Source: Lagopus muta | Taxonomy: Eukaryota; Chordata; Aves; Galliformes; Phasianidae | Length of the DNA stretch: 64,000 nt | Reading direction: 5' to 3' | Assembly (NCBI RefSeq): GCF_023343835.1 | Contig: NC_064436.1 | Coordinates: 55,403,883 to 55,467,882, forward strand | Part shown: positions 36,301 to 50,000 of the stretch, piece by piece | Numbering within the stretch: position 1 is the stretch's first letter | Layout: every line of letters starts with the position of its first letter | Notes under the pieces: model-generated | What the model was told of the DNA's origin: nothing | Databases searched by the model: none | Seen by the model: the letters and a program-made list of their open reading frames with translations, nothing else | Made by a program: the position numbers and the translations under genes

Positions 36301-37388
36301 GTTTCTCTACCCTACTGTGGTTTTTATGTATTTAAACATGCTGGTTTCTTGTATTATTAAGGTCTCTCATTGGGGCAATATTATTGTAAAGGAGTGTTGA
36401 TTTAAAGAGAAGTCTTTCTGAACACAAAATTCACTGCCAGTAGCCAGAAGAAGGCAGAACAAAATACTCAACACTTTGTAGTCAATTTGAATGCAATACT
36501 CTGATATTTTATCTAGCCCTGAAAACCTCTATGGGACCCATGAATTATAGATCACCAGTACAGACGTTAACAGCTGGAAAGAGGATACAGGCTTGCCATC
36601 AGTTCTATCTGAATCATCGCATATATTTCTTGTTTGAAGTGTAAGCAAAATCCACAGTGCCTCTGTTACTTCAGTCTTTGAGATACATATATTGTGATAT
36701 AAAAAGCAAAGACATTCTCCACAGGGTTCCACTTATTTCAATACACAAAATGAGCTGTTATTAAACAGTACTTTGCTTTTGCCTCATAGTCTGTTGTGTG
36801 GTCAGAGGAATTTGTCAGCCCCCACACTGTTTTTGCACGCTAATCATATCCCACACCAAAAGAAAAACAAACTTTGTCCTGAGATTTGCATGTTGCTTGT
36901 TGCTATAGCATCTCATGCCCTTCATAAATATTTACAGAAACTACATAAGAAGGTATTGCTAATCACTACTCTGTATGCACAAAGAAATTAAGGTCTGATG
37001 TTTTCAATAAATTCTACTTGCCCAACTTGAGATGCCTGTGAACTGGACTATTATACTTTATTATGCCCTTAGTATAACAGAGTGTCAAACATAGTCTATA
37101 CCTGGTTGGAGTCTCATACAAGATATCCTCCCCTCTTCCAGTTTAGGACTTCTGAATCTCCGTGGGCAATGTTTGTAGGAATCCAGTGCTGTTTGAGGAA
37201 TGATAATAGTAAAAAAAAATCAATGATTTATCCTGTTTGATTCCCACCCAGATTCAGACAGAGAAAGATATATTCTTGGTTTGCCTCTGACAAGGACTAC
37301 TCCTATCCTGAGTGAAATTCAAGAATTTTCTTCAAATCATGGAAGAGCAGAGTTTCTCCAAAGAGGCTGGGACTTACTGCTCTCCCTT

Positions 37389-37478
37389 CAACAACAACAA
37401 CAAACAAGCAAACAACAACACAGGAAAAATAAAATTAAAAAAAAAAAAGAAAGAAAGAAAGAAAGAAAGGAAAAAAAC
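37389..37478. repeat. CAA-rich and AAAG-rich simple repeats
   Basis: A CAACAA/AAACA tract (37389-37417) and an A run leading into six or more AAAG units (about 37437-37470) lie within 90 bp. They are plain low-complexity sequence. Confidence 0.9.
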
Positions 37479-38709
37479 TCAACTCAAAATGTCACATCAC
37501 TTTGAAACCACTCCCAAAAATGAAGTGTTAAATAGACCCATAACATTTTTCAGTTTCGTAGTAAATGGTGCCACCAGCCGTGCTTGGAATACCAAAAATG
37601 TAGTCATTATTCACTCCTCTTTATACAGTTCTTTTGCTTTTCTAGAAACTTCAACCTACTGTTCCTCAACTAATCATGGTAACCATCTCAATCCCATGCC
37701 TGCTGTGACTTACCTCATTCTATCTTCATCCATTCCTTTGGTCTCCTTTTGCATGATGTCCTGGTAGCAGGGGCAAAAGGACATCAATCTGCTGAGCAGA
37801 GATAACTAGACTTTGAGTGAAAGAAGGTATATAGTGTAAAACAGATATCTGCTTTTGCCTACATATATGTATATTTTCTCCTGTAGTTTCGAAATCAGTA
37901 AGTAAGGATGACATTAGCTCTCACGAGTAAGGGATTCCAGCTCTCATATCTGATAAGTAAAGAGTGGCATTAGAAGGGCAAGGGAACTAAAATAAGAACT
38001 CAATAACTGGCAGGCAATAAGGAAGAGAGACCAAAGAAGTAGCTGGACGAGAAGACAGAATTTTTTTGAATGGAGCTTTTGAGAAGGAAAAAAACATAGG
38101 AAGGATTACTCAACTGACTAGCTTGAGGGAAGAAAGCTGCTGAGCAATGCTATGCAGTCATAGGAAGTGCACGGAATGGGTTGCTGCCTTATATTAATTA
38201 CCTTTTCAGTCTATCAAAAGCAGGTTTTTTTACAATTTGTACTGCCCATTTCAAACAAGCTGAAGTCAGCAAATTCTAAGCAAGCAGTTATTTTCATTTT
38301 TATTCTTCATTTAATTAAAGGTTACAGTACACTGAATAAATATTATGCAACTTCCTTTTTTTTTCATGCTTAATTCTTAATTTTATGCTTGCAATTCTTA
38401 TCTGCTTTGTATACTAAAAGTGTTTAGGGCTTCTATCACAGAAGGATGAAAGGTGGTCGATGACAGGGTGAATTCTTGGCCTCACCAAAATTGTGGTAAA
38501 ACTGCTGTCTTTACAGAGACTAGGACTTTGTCAGAGTATTTAGTTTAATTTCTAACTGTTGTTTACGTTAATATGCATTTAAGACATCTCACTAGTATAG
38601 GAATCTCATGTAAAATAATTCCATGGTAGTAAGTATTTCACACCCCAAATCTTTATTTTAAATGGAATCTTGATAAGACGCTACTTTAATGCCATGAAAT
38701 AAAATGAAA

Positions 38710-38921
38710 TAATAGAGTCATAGAACGGCCTGGGTTGAAAAGGACCACAATAATCATCGAGTTTCAACCCCCCTGCTATATGCAGGGTCGCAACCACCAG
38801 GCCAGGCTGCCCAGAGTCACATCCAGCCTGGCCTTGAATGCCTCCAGGGATGGGGCATCCACAGCCTCCTTGGGCAACCTGTTCCAGTGCGTCACCACCC
38901 TCAGTGTGAAATGAAACGAAG
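38710..38921 (-). mobile_element. CR1 LINE 3' fragment (first of an inverted pair)
   Basis: This is the 3' end of a CR1 retrotransposon in reverse orientation. It starts with the terminal motif as AGAGTCATAGAACGG, followed by GGGTTGAAAAGGACC and the conserved segment reading TCCAGCCTGGCCTTGAATGC and CAACCTGTTCCAGTG. Only about 210 bp remain, a normal 5' truncation for CR1. It is relatively well preserved. It is followed by an oppositely oriented CR1 starting within about 40 bp. Confidence 0.92.
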
Positions 38922-38959
38922 AATTATATGAAGAAAGAAATATTAAAACATGAAAGGAT

Positions 38960-39586
38960 TGAGCACAGCTCTGCTGGAAAAGACTATTGGGTACTCGTGG
39001 ATGGTAAGCTAAACATGAGCCAGCAATATGCCCTCACAGCCCAGAAAGCCCCCAGAAAGCCAACCGTATCCTGAGCTGCATCAAAAGAAATGTGGCCAGC
39101 AGGGCAAGGGTTGCGATCCTTCCCCTCTACACTGCACTGGTGAGACCTCATCTGGAGTACTGAGTCCACATGTGGAATCCTCAGTATACAAGAAACACTT
39201 TTCATTCTGGAGAAGAGAAGGCTCTAGGAAGACCAGAGAGTGGCCTTTCAGTATCTAAAAGGGAGCTTGGAAACAAAGGAGACAGACTCTTTAGTGGGGC
39301 CTGTGGTGATTGAACAAGGGCAAGTGGCTTCAAGCTAAAAGAGGGTGGATGTAGGCTGGATATAAGGAAAAAGTATTTTACAGAGAGGGTAATGGTGAGG
39401 CACTGAAAGAGGTTGCCAGGGGATGTGGTTGATGTCCCGTTCCTGGAGACTTTCAAGGTGAGGCTGAATAAGGCTCTGGGCAACCTGATCTAGCTGTGAC
39501 GTCCCTGATCATTACAGGAGAGTTGCACTAGATAGCCTTTAAAGGTCCCATCCAACTCTAAGGATTCTATGATCCTATAGAGTAAT
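38960..39586 (+). mobile_element. CR1 LINE 3' fragment (second of an inverted pair)
   Basis: A plus-strand CR1 copy encodes a degenerate end of the reverse-transcriptase ORF (recognisable NMSQQYAL, then a remnant of the 'asrsrevilplysalvrp' region) and ends with the family's 3' signature GGATTCTATGATCCTAT at about 39562-39578. Stop codons and indels show it is inactive. It is 5' truncated and more divergent than the copy facing it. Confidence 0.93.
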
Positions 39587-42500
39587 GTTAAAATGTTTTA
39601 ATAATTTCAAAACCTCATAAAGGCCACAGCATAATTTTCAGCCAAAATATTTCTAAAACTGGCAGCCCACAACAACCGTGGAACACCCACGTGGAAACAT
39701 GTTTTTAATTTTGGAGTAAATATTTTGTCCTCAGATACAGAAATATTTTCTTAAAATAGAAGAAGGCAGCCTGAAATAGAGAGGAAATTAGGAGCTCTTG
39801 TTGTGCAATTAAAAATTAATCATGTAGTGCTGTAATCAAAGTGATTTCATTTGAAAAGTTTAGAAAAACAAACATTTCAGAAAGCGTGATGTATAAAGTA
39901 AGGCTTCTAAATCTCTTTATGCAGCAGACTTAGTTTTCCAAAGATCATTTATCTGATGATTGTGTATTTGGTCAACTGCAAATGTGAACCTACTGAATGT
40001 CGACATCCAGACTTCATGATTACAGAATCACAGCAAATTAAATGTGGTTTTTTAGAGTTCTGTGTCACAAGAAATACCACTAAGAGTAAAGCCTCAGAGT
40101 GCTACAAAGGAGGTCTTGCTCAAACTACAGAAACATCTTAAGAATGGCTATTTTATCTATAAGTTCTAAATTGTTCCTTACCTGTGTTGTCTCACTGAAT
40201 CTTCAGCAAAAAATTTGGATTGGCTTTCAGCCCTTTGTTATGTGCAGTGGTTGAGGAGGACAAATCAGAAGTCGTAGAGCCAAATCAAAATGTGTTTCCC
40301 AAAATGAAGTGCAGCACCTGAACAAGTAAAAGACTGTGAATATTGAAACAGTCTTTTATAATCTTTTTAGTTTCAAACACAATAAAGGACAGCATCTCTT
40401 TCACACACCCTTCCTGTAATTAACCTTTTGTGTTCTGCAAATCTTGGAATATGAAAAGTGGATTTCTGTCTTCTCATAGTCTGTGAAAGCTGGCATTTTC
40501 TTTCTGTGCAATAAGCATAGCAAATCAATTAATAGTATGAATGATATCACCATGCAGCAATATCAGTTGCTGAGTCTTATTTTTCATCTTTCAAAACACC
40601 ATGGTTTCTGTACTATGCCTTTTCTAGAGAAGAAAAAATGCATTCCTATTTCATGTGTTCCCTCTGATTTGTTGCATATGGGGCACTGTGCTGGTTTACG
40701 TGATACAAATGTTTGGTAACAAGTTTGCAAACTGTATACCAAAAACGTGTAGAAAAAGCCAACAGCAGAGTAAGGAAAAACGTACATGAGGAATGGTTGA
40801 AAAGATTGTCTACATAGAAAATAGCGTACGTAGAGGCTATAACAAAGCAGGAAAAAAAAATGGGTGGTGATGAAGACAAAGTGGGGACCTAAACTCTTCT
40901 GTGTTCTAATCCAAGATGTCTCTCTTGAGTCCCCATGGTGCTAGGATGTTGGGTTGTGTGATAGAAAGCTGGAGTGCAGGGACAAAACTGTGGGGTGGAG
41001 GGTTGAGAAAACAGAACATTACACCCCAGTAACCCAATCAGAAAAACATGCCTGTCCCAGGAGAGCATTGGTTCCAGGGGCGGAGGTGACATCTATGAGG
41101 ATAGATCAGAGGAAAGGCTCTTCAGAGCACTTAACAGACCTGAGGGGGATAACTGCCTATAGAATATTTTGGGATGCAACCAGGAGCATTTCAAGACTTC
41201 TTACGGGTTACATAATGGAAGGTCCAAATATAAGAAAAGGGAAGGCTCATGGTGATTGGAAGAAGAAAAAGCACAAGAAAACAGAGGGGAAAAAATAATT
41301 TTAAAAATATGTGCAAACCGGTCAGTACAGTTGCTGTGGCTACGCCCCAATCCTGATTATTTACACATTAAATTTGGCCCAGCTTTTTCCCTGAGTGGGG
41401 AAGATGTCTATTGTTGCTTTTGTTTATGATCACTGTACCTGTCTCTGACGTTCTGAATCTCTTTATGACATAAATTAGCAATATAATTTTAAAAACTGAA
41501 AGTTGCTCTGGAGCTTTTCAGAGGAGATCACATTTACTTTACAGTTGCTTGTTAATTGCTTTAGTGCCTAAGGATGTACAACATATGTCCTGCAAAGAGA
41601 CACCCATATGGTTGTACAGTGTATGTCCTGGCACTCTGTTGCCACAGACTAGAAAACAGACTTCTGTTTAAAATGCATGGCTCAGTATATGATTGAAGGT
41701 GTGACATATAAAGGATTAGAACTGACAACATTGAAGCCCTACACCTGTCATAGCACTATGTTAGAGTACATACTTTGCTTTGTTGAGAAAGGGAGAGGAA
41801 AGAAGATTGCCTTCAGTAAAGAAACAATTAAAAGATGCTTTATAGTTTATAGTACAGGGGAGGGTTTCCTTCTGAATTGCCTGTTTTATTTGTGTTAGTG
41901 TGACTCAGCTACAGCTCAATTTGAGTTCAAGTGTTATAAAGAATTAGTAGTGGAAAAAAAAAAAATGAACAGGTATTAACTGACACACAGAAGCAGATTT
42001 TAGAAGGAAATAGAGCTTTTAAGGCAGCAAGGATGTGACTAAATGATTTTGTTGAAGTATCTATGTTTTTAGATGCTTAAAAGCATAATAGTCAGAAAAT
42101 TTTAATCTTCCCTTTACTGATGAGTATTTTGGATGTACTTGATTATCCAGAAAAATGCACTAGTGTGCACAACCCTCAGAAATTCAGCAGTCATTGCAAA
42201 TGACCATGTTAAACTAAGGCAAATCCTCTTCAACAAAATAGTTGTACTCTATATCTTTATTATATTCCAAGTTTCTCTTGCTTAGCTTTAACTTTCTCAC
42301 TTAGGTAACAAACTGGTCTAAAGAAAGGATTAGCCTCACCTAACTTCAGCTAGTTTCTAGAGCCTAAGAAGGTCACGCAGCATCTGTAGAACAGGAATCA
42401 CCCCACACATTGTAGAGATCTCTCTTAGTATGGAAGGAATCACCCTCTAGAGAGGCTTAGCTCTTTTCAGTTACTCTGACTAGATACTTCAGTAAGGGAT

Positions 42501-44679
42501 TTCTCTCTAAAATTGGCTGTCTAAATTACAACCCTGGTGTTGCTAAATAGTTAATAAAAAGTGAAAGACACCTCTTCAGAGTGAGTCATCCTATGTGAAA
42601 CCTGAGTAATTCTTCAGGGTGTCTTTCTCTCTTCATTGACTATAGAGGAAGTGTGGGAGTACTCCTACACAGGAATCATCTCCTATCTCAGGATCAAATG
42701 CTGATGTGAGATTAATTAAGGTTTGTGTGACATTTGAAATCACCTTGCGTACTTTGCTGAAGTACCTCTTTTTCCCCTAGGTAACAGTCTTCCATACCAC
42801 AATCTTCCATACCACCATCCTTATTTTTTGCTCACAAAAAGAAGAAGAGAACATGACAGAATTCATTTCCCCTGTTTAAATTTTCTCCTTTGTTGTAAAT
42901 TTCTTCAGGTAGTTTATATCTATATCCCAATATATAGATAGATCCCTATCTATAACCCAAATTAACCCTATGTTTGATTTGAATTGGGGCTGTGTGGCTG
43001 AAAAAAAAAAAACAGATCACAACCAATGTTTTCAAAATTCTACAGTTCACTCGCAAAACTAGATTTTATTTTTTATCTTTTGTATTGTCCCAGTGGCTAC
43101 AGTAACTTGCTAATTGAAGACCTGAAGAACTGTGGAATTAGAAATTTATCTTGTAAATGCTTATTTTAAAATTCCACGCTCTGAAAAAAAAAAAAAAAGA
43201 AAAAAAAAAAAGAAATCTGAATCACTCCAAAACATTTTCATCTTCAATTTCCAGAATTTTAAAAATACTGTATCTAATAGAATACAGAGAACTGCATCAG
43301 AACAGACAAGTCATTAAGAGACTTTAAAGAGAAAAATGAATTCGATCATCAAATAATGGTCTTAGCATCTTTTACACTTTTCCTGCATTAGTATTTCTTA
43401 GAACAAACTCTCTTCAGCCTTACTGATATGCTATGTATACCGATATAAAAAAATATTTCTTTCTTCAAAAATTAAATGTGTGTGTCATGGTAAGTCATAT
43501 AAATGTTCATACACTGAATAATGTTATGGTCTCTCTACTATGTTAAAATAGGAATTTTTCCTCTTTCAGACAGGTCTGACAAAATAATGCTTCCTTACCC
43601 TGTTGTTTATTGCTTTTACACTCCAACTCTGTTCCAGTGTTTCATAAAAAACATTACTTTTCCTTTCAGAAAGCCTCATTTATCTCTAGATACAGTCACT
43701 TACTGATGTAATACCTGTCTATAAAGTATTTTTGTTCTTTTAATTTTCTCACTTCACATCATTTTTGAAGTCTTTGCCAGATGTTATCACAAAAATCAAT
43801 TGTTTAAGCAGAAATTCATAGGAATAGGTACCAAGAACACCCTCTTGCAAATGTTCAGAAGAAGCTTCTCATACAAGCAGATATTTCATCACTGTATTAC
43901 TGAATTTTGCACCTCATTCCGAGCCATATGGTCATACCTACTGCTAGACATAAGGTTTCTAGGAATCTTAACTATTCAGTAAGGATGCTGGAAGCACGCG
44001 GGGTTCAATATTTGTTGGTTCAACACTTAGCCAGTGCAAAGCAAATTATCCTTATACCTTTCCTGCTGGGGAACCTGTTGCCACCCAAGAATCTTTGCTG
44101 GGCAGTGAGCATATGATTATGGACCCCTGAGCCTTCTCTTTATTCCAACAGCCTCCTGCATGAAGGAGGTGGGCAATTTAAATTTAGTTTCATGGATATA
44201 TCTCTTCTAAAAAATGTTTTACCTACAAATATTTCCTTTGAAATGAAACTTAATTATTTTCAAACTCAGTGCTCCTTTGATATTTTTCAGTGATTTTATT
44301 ATGTAATTTTTTTTTAAAGCTCAGAATGATTATTTCTATTTTAATAATTTTTGGTTCATCTGAAAGTTCACTATCCTTACATTATCACAGATTAACATGT
44401 TTGTCAAGGGTCACTGTAAAGAGCAGAACAGGGTTTCACAAATATTTACATCAAGTAAAGTTACAGTAAAGAAACACCACCCAGTTACCATGCTATTTTT
44501 GTTGTTGCTTTAAATTAAGATTTGAACTAACAGTGAGATACAGATAAACAAAGTTCATACATGACAATATTATATTTATGTTCACTTAGTCAGCATGTAC
44601 ATTCAGAATAGACAGTTTTTACCTTGACTGCCACTATCAGTTTGAGAAGAAATGTAATGTTATTTAGTTCAAGTCAGAG
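39587..44679. other. Intergenic stretch without recognised genes
   Basis: AT-rich unique sequence. A GC-richer block at about 40930-41240 is unexplained. An A-rich tract lies at 43184-43215. Short near-tandem duplications occur near 42791-42815 (CTTCCATACCAC) and 42920-42955 (TATAGATA-type). Short ORFs show no domain I recognise. Confidence 0.7.
43184..43215. repeat. A-rich low-complexity tract
   Basis: Two A runs separated by a single G, about 32 bases in all. No element is attached. Confidence 0.9.
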
Positions 44680-45190
44680 ATTTAGTTTCAAAGCTGGTAC
44701 TGCAAGCTACTCCTACCGGTTGTCCCGTATCACCTCCATCTTCCACATCCCCAAGCATAGCTTCCAGCAAGATCTGTTCCATGATTTTCCCTTGCACAGA
44801 GGTGACGCTGACAGATCAGTTGTTCCCTACACTGTCCTTTCTATCCTCCTTTAAAAAGGGTGTGACATTGCCCTCTTTCCCATCACCAGGGGCTTCAACT
44901 AACTGCCATGACTTTTCAAATATCTAGAGTGGCTTGGTGACTATATCAATCCTCAAGACTCTGGGATGCATCCCAATCATTGGGACCAATAGACTTGTGG
45001 ATTTTCAAATTCTTCAGGTGGTCATGAACCTGATCTTCACTTACATCAGGAATGAAATTGCTCTCATAGTTCCCACCTTCTCAACCATCTCAAGGGGTGT
45101 GTGAAGAACAGTTGCCAGTGAAGACTGAGGCAAAAATTTTGTTGAGTACATCAGCCTTCACCTTTTGTTACCAGCATGCTTCTTTGACTT
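44680..45190 (-). mobile_element. CR1 LINE reverse-transcriptase fragment (5' part of the domain)
   Basis: Read on the minus strand, this block encodes a broken CR1-type polymerase segment. It reads VLNKIFASVFTGNCSSHT near 45150-45100, then EDQVHDHLKNLKIHKS near 45050-45000, then a KVMAVS...WERG remnant and VTSVQGKIMEQILLE-like sequence near 44810-44750. These match the conserved region just before the catalytic palm of CR1 polymerases. Several in-frame stops and shifts make it a dead relic. Unlike the other copies it is an internal piece lacking the 3' end, so the element was broken after insertion or continues in decayed sequence. Confidence 0.85.
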
Positions 45191-45256
45191 ATATATAGCT
45201 GAAGCCACCAAAATATATGCATTGTCTAGGCAAAGAGTCAGTCAAGGCTAAATCTT

Positions 45257-45309
45257 AAAAAACAAACAAACAACAACAACAAAAAAAAACAAAAACAAAA
45301 AAACAAACC
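45257..45309. repeat. A/AAAC/CAA low-complexity tract
   Basis: About 53 bases made of AAAC and CAA units and A runs, close to the CR1 polymerase fragment but not obviously its tail. Confidence 0.88.
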
Positions 45310-46983
45310 AAAACTTTGTATAAAACAATCAGGCAAAAATACCAGAATCTATTATTTTCTGAACTTGCAACAAAGGCCAGTAATGGATAACACGACCAAT
45401 TATCCAAAAGTAGAGCTAGTAAATAGTAATTCCCATTTAAAAACTTGCAGAGTACTTTATAATTACTTACATAACATACCAGTCAAATACAAACTCTTTG
45501 AACAAAAGCTGATGTAGCACACAATTTCAGGAGAAAAGCTTGAAGCTAATTCAAAAAATTTTTAGGAATAGGCCACAGGACAAATTCAGACATGCATTAC
45601 AGTGTTATTATACCTTGAAAAGAGAATGTAAGAAATCAGTTTATAGTTCCCAATATGTGAATATATTTTCTGTTAAAGCACTTTTTAAGAGCAGAAGAAC
45701 CAACACTACTGAGAAATGAAGCTTAATAGTGCAATTGTTAAACCCATTGATTTACAAATGAGCAAACACTTGAAGGAGGTCTTGTCTAAGTGTCAAGCCT
45801 TTGCAGGTAATAGTGATGGATGAAAGGCAAAGAATCCAGTTTGGCTTTTCCAGTCTGCCTCAATTTGCCCTGAGGTGCCAATTAGGGGAATTCTTGTTTT
45901 TCATGAAAATTTAACTTATGCTACAGGAAAGCAGCAGGCTCTAATACATACTAAACTACACAATGCCATTTAAGCTTCATAACATACCTTCAAGTCTCCC
46001 TTTGAAAGGGACCAAATGGCCAAAGTCTCTTCTCAAAGATACAGCTTAAGTTTAGACAGAACAGATCAGTAGTATTACAGATGCCAAAGATGTTCATCGC
46101 TGTATATAGGGCTGCAAAGAAGAGGAATAAAAATATTTTAAAGTTTTAGAACTCTTTAAGAGACAGCAGTCAATGTAAAGGAACCAAAATCATATTAATC
46201 TACAGCAAGTTTTGCTATAATAATGGGCAAACCTCACATACTAAATCTTACAAATTCTGATTCTTTAGAGGGACCCAGAAAAGCAACTGAATTCTAGTGC
46301 TTTCCAGTATTTCCCACCTGTACCTGCTTAACAGGAAGACTTAAATATACTCTTTTTCAGTTCTTTTCTGATTACTTTTTTTTTTTTTCCCCCAATCTCA
46401 GCTTTAGTTTCCAGATGTACGGAAATTCACTTCACTAGTAAAGCTAGGTTCTGACTTCAGGCTTACTGCCACTCACAAGTGTGCATTCCTCCTTTCTGAG
46501 GCAGCTATGTATGCAGGGATTCAAATCAAAAAGCTTTTTCAGAAAAGAATATCTAAACTTTTTTTTTTTTTACAAAAATTATATAAAAAACTATAAAGCT
46601 AGACTTAATATGAACGTACCATGTACATTGAAGTTAGAATAGAAAAAATGCCATGTAAGGTGAAATAGAAACTACAGTATTTGTCCCCAGATTTCTCTTA
46701 CTGTGTCCAGAATACATACTATCATTCTAGAAACCTTTTCATTGGCTTCCAAGTCGTAAGAAACTCAAGAGTCCTTTCCGGGCCCCCACAAAAATCTTCT
46801 TTCATTTAGGTTATGAATATGTAACTCCCCACTCTTTCATTTCACCAGCCTGCATGACACTAAGCTTTGGAAATTTCTTTACCACAAAATAATATTCCAT
46901 GCTCACAAGCTCGCAGCAGAGTATGAATCCCCCTCTTCCTTTCAGGGAGTTCTATCCTCCAGAGTTTTATAAAGCACAGCATT

Positions 46984-46984
<1 letters not shown>

Positions 46985-47012
<28 letters not shown>
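46985..47012. repeat. (AAAT)7 microsatellite
   Basis: About seven AAAT units in an otherwise unique stretch. Confidence 0.95.
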
Positions 47013-47014
<2 letters not shown>

Positions 47015-50000
47015 ACAGGCAGCTTCCCTATTTACATCCCAGGTGCTCTCTTTATACATATTAGACTTTACAAGCAGAATGAGCATCATCCATCATAATA
47101 TATGAAAAATTAAGTCAAATCTATCGGTCAAAAATTCAGAAAGTTTAAATATAAATAATGTGAAAGATTTTGCCTATTATTCATGCATACTTAATCAAAT
47201 GAATGTATCTAGATTCTCACAGGTGTGTTCATTACAAACCAGTATGGATAGATAATTTGGATTGCAGATTAATGGCTCCATATGTACAGAAATTGCTCCA
47301 AAAAGACCAACTTTGTGGAAAACCTTACTATATCCACTGTGGCTTGTTAGCTCAACCACCACACTGTGCAAAAAGCTAGAGCTATCAACTGGGTGTCCCA
47401 GTTGAATTTGATACTGGATTACCAAAAGAGGAACACTCCTCTTCCCCATCTGTTTCTGTGCTCTGGTATCAGCAATATAGCAGCATCTAGCAGCTGAAAG
47501 ACAGTTAGGAACAGATGCAACTTTCTTGCCATTAAAATTCACTATATAAGCAAGCCAACCCAGCTCACCAAGTTCTGTCTTTACATCCCATGAGTTCTTA
47601 AAAATTATTATTTGGATAAAAAACTATGCTTTGAATCAGGCTTAATGTATAATTTTGTATTTAACATGTATGGATTTCAGGATCCAGTTCTAGTCTACCA
47701 GGTCTACAGAATCTACCAGTCCATGGTGCCAGAACAAATACGCTGAATGTAATAAATAAGTGAAAAAGATAGGAATATTATGAATGTTTGTTGCAACACC
47801 TTCCTTTCTTGTTTCTCTGGTTGTACCAGAGCTATGATTAGATTATAAGCAGTTCCAGGGACCGAACTATTTGTTGGAGAAATGACTGGATTTCATGTGT
47901 TATAAGTGGTCTCTAATGTTATCATTTGCATGAGAAAAGTAAGAATTCTTCAGTATGTTATCTATTATTCTACTAGATCTACATGTTTCAGCGTTGAAGA
48001 TCATAGCCTTGAGCCACATCTGTTGTCTGCATGATAATAACCAATTGGTTTTATTGTAGAATATTATTTGCAATATAATTTGATACTTTTATGCAAATAC
48101 TTAATTGTATTTCCTCAACATTAGCTTTTCTTCCAAGAGAAAATGTGAAAAATAAAAGTCTATCAAGACAGAGTAGTTTACCTAGAAGACAAAAAGATAT
48201 TTTAGCAATATGAGTTTGATAGAGACCATCATATTTCACAAGATTACAGTAAAAGAATGATGCCTCTAGGTATGTTTAATTTGAATCATAGTGGACTAGT
48301 TTTGTCAATGTCTGATAAAAGTTTCTTTGATCTACTTTCTGACAGGTCCAAAGATTTGGACCAGCTGCATTTTAACAATTTCTATGGAGGCTTCTCCCAT
48401 TGCTTCTTCTCATTCAAGAGCTTTCTGCCACCAGCAATCTTAAATATGATATTGAGTACTGCTTGCATATTTTTACTCCTTTAAAAACATGTCTTTATTA
48501 TTTGAATTAAGAATGATCAATGACATCTTACAAAGCAATCCTGAAGAAAAAATAAATATGAAGTAATTATTCTCCCTAAGAAGAGATGAGCTCAAAATTC
48601 TTCAAATCCTTTTTTCCTTAATCATGCTGTTAAGGGGTGCTTGCTATGTACTGAAATGAATAAGGATGAAAGGATTCTGAAACAGTTGAAAGTGTTAACG
48701 TTATTACAAGATGCTCAAGTTTAGTGTGTGCTAGCAAGCCATGTAGAAAGTAGAAACAGTTATTGACAGTACTGAATAAGAAAGGTTCATATAAAACTAT
48801 TATAAGAATAAATGCTTTAGTTTAGTGCATTAATTTAGTTTTCAAGAAATGAGAAAGTTGAACAACTTCCTGTATATAATATGCTACACTGTTTTTGGTA
48901 TGTTTGTACTTTTCAAATATTTGAATGTTTATGAACTATATAGCTTGGACAGATAGAGAAAAATTGATAGATAATTCTAACCTTTTATAATTAAAAGTCT
49001 GTTTGAAAAAATGAACACAAGCCTTTTACTCTTCCTTTTCAGTTTCTTTGGTTTAAGAGGTGAAAAACCATACATGGACGAAAAAGATAGCTGGTATTAT
49101 CACTTGAGAAACAGTGCTTTTTCACTGCACCAACTTTTCCTGAATTCTCTGTAGATTTTGTACTTGTACCAACTGTCTAGGGTATGACATGTTACTGCTA
49201 CTACTGCTGCAATATCAGTCCACTCATATGTGCAGATCAGCATCCTTAGTGGCTCATCTGGCCACATATACACCAAAATACTTGTTTATTATGGATCCAG
49301 ACAAGCTCTGACTTAAATGGAAAGACTCTTACGGACTTCAGCAAGCATCAGTTCAGGCCCTTTGTGAACTCTAAGATTTATGGCATCCTTAACATTTCAA
49401 TTCCTCAGTTTCAAGCACTGGGGTTTTGTAAGTGATGTGCTAGATAAATACACTGTTGTCACTTAGCAGACTTAACTAGTGTGTGAATAGATGGCTTTTA
49501 CTTTCAGATAAAATGAGGTACAGGGGAATTAAGGCTAGTTCCTCAGCTAGCACAAACTTGCGTAGCTCCATGAATTTCAAACGGCATTCCAATATCTGAT
49601 ACATGTTCAAAAGGAATTCAAAAAAGAAGTTCACATTCATGTGACAAGGACGTGCAAGAATATGCAGGCCACTTACCTAAGAAAAGAGATTAAGAGAACC
49701 TTAGAATACAGACCCTCTAAATCAGTTGCTAACTTATTTAACCAGAGATTTTCCTCTCCATAGCACAAAAATCCCAGATACAAGTACCATAGAATAATTT
49801 TAAGAAGCACATGAAAGCTTAATATTAATTGCAGAAAGCTTGCAAGTGAAGAGACTTCACTTTTGGATTAACAAAATAATTATTATAAATTATTCTAGTT
49901 TAGCATTAGGGTACTATTAAAGTGCTTTCTGACCTGTTATTATTTTCTTCTTTCCATAGAAACATCTTCCTACTATATTCAACAACAACAAAGTTGTCCA

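Larger units (their letters stand above)
27751..38709. other. Non-coding upstream flank of SLIT2
   Basis: AT-rich sequence upstream of the CpG island. I see no splice-bounded exon with a recognisable domain on either strand. Recognisable items are a 15-bp tandem repeat (29728-29765), a C11A16 tract (29603-29629), a possible CR1 piece (32455-32645), an A16 run (33292-33307) and CAA/AAAG simple repeats (37389-37478). Non-repetitive islands near 30580-30850 and 31800-31990 may be conserved regulatory elements. In other vertebrates SLIT2 borders a gene desert, consistent with this emptiness. Confidence 0.7.
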
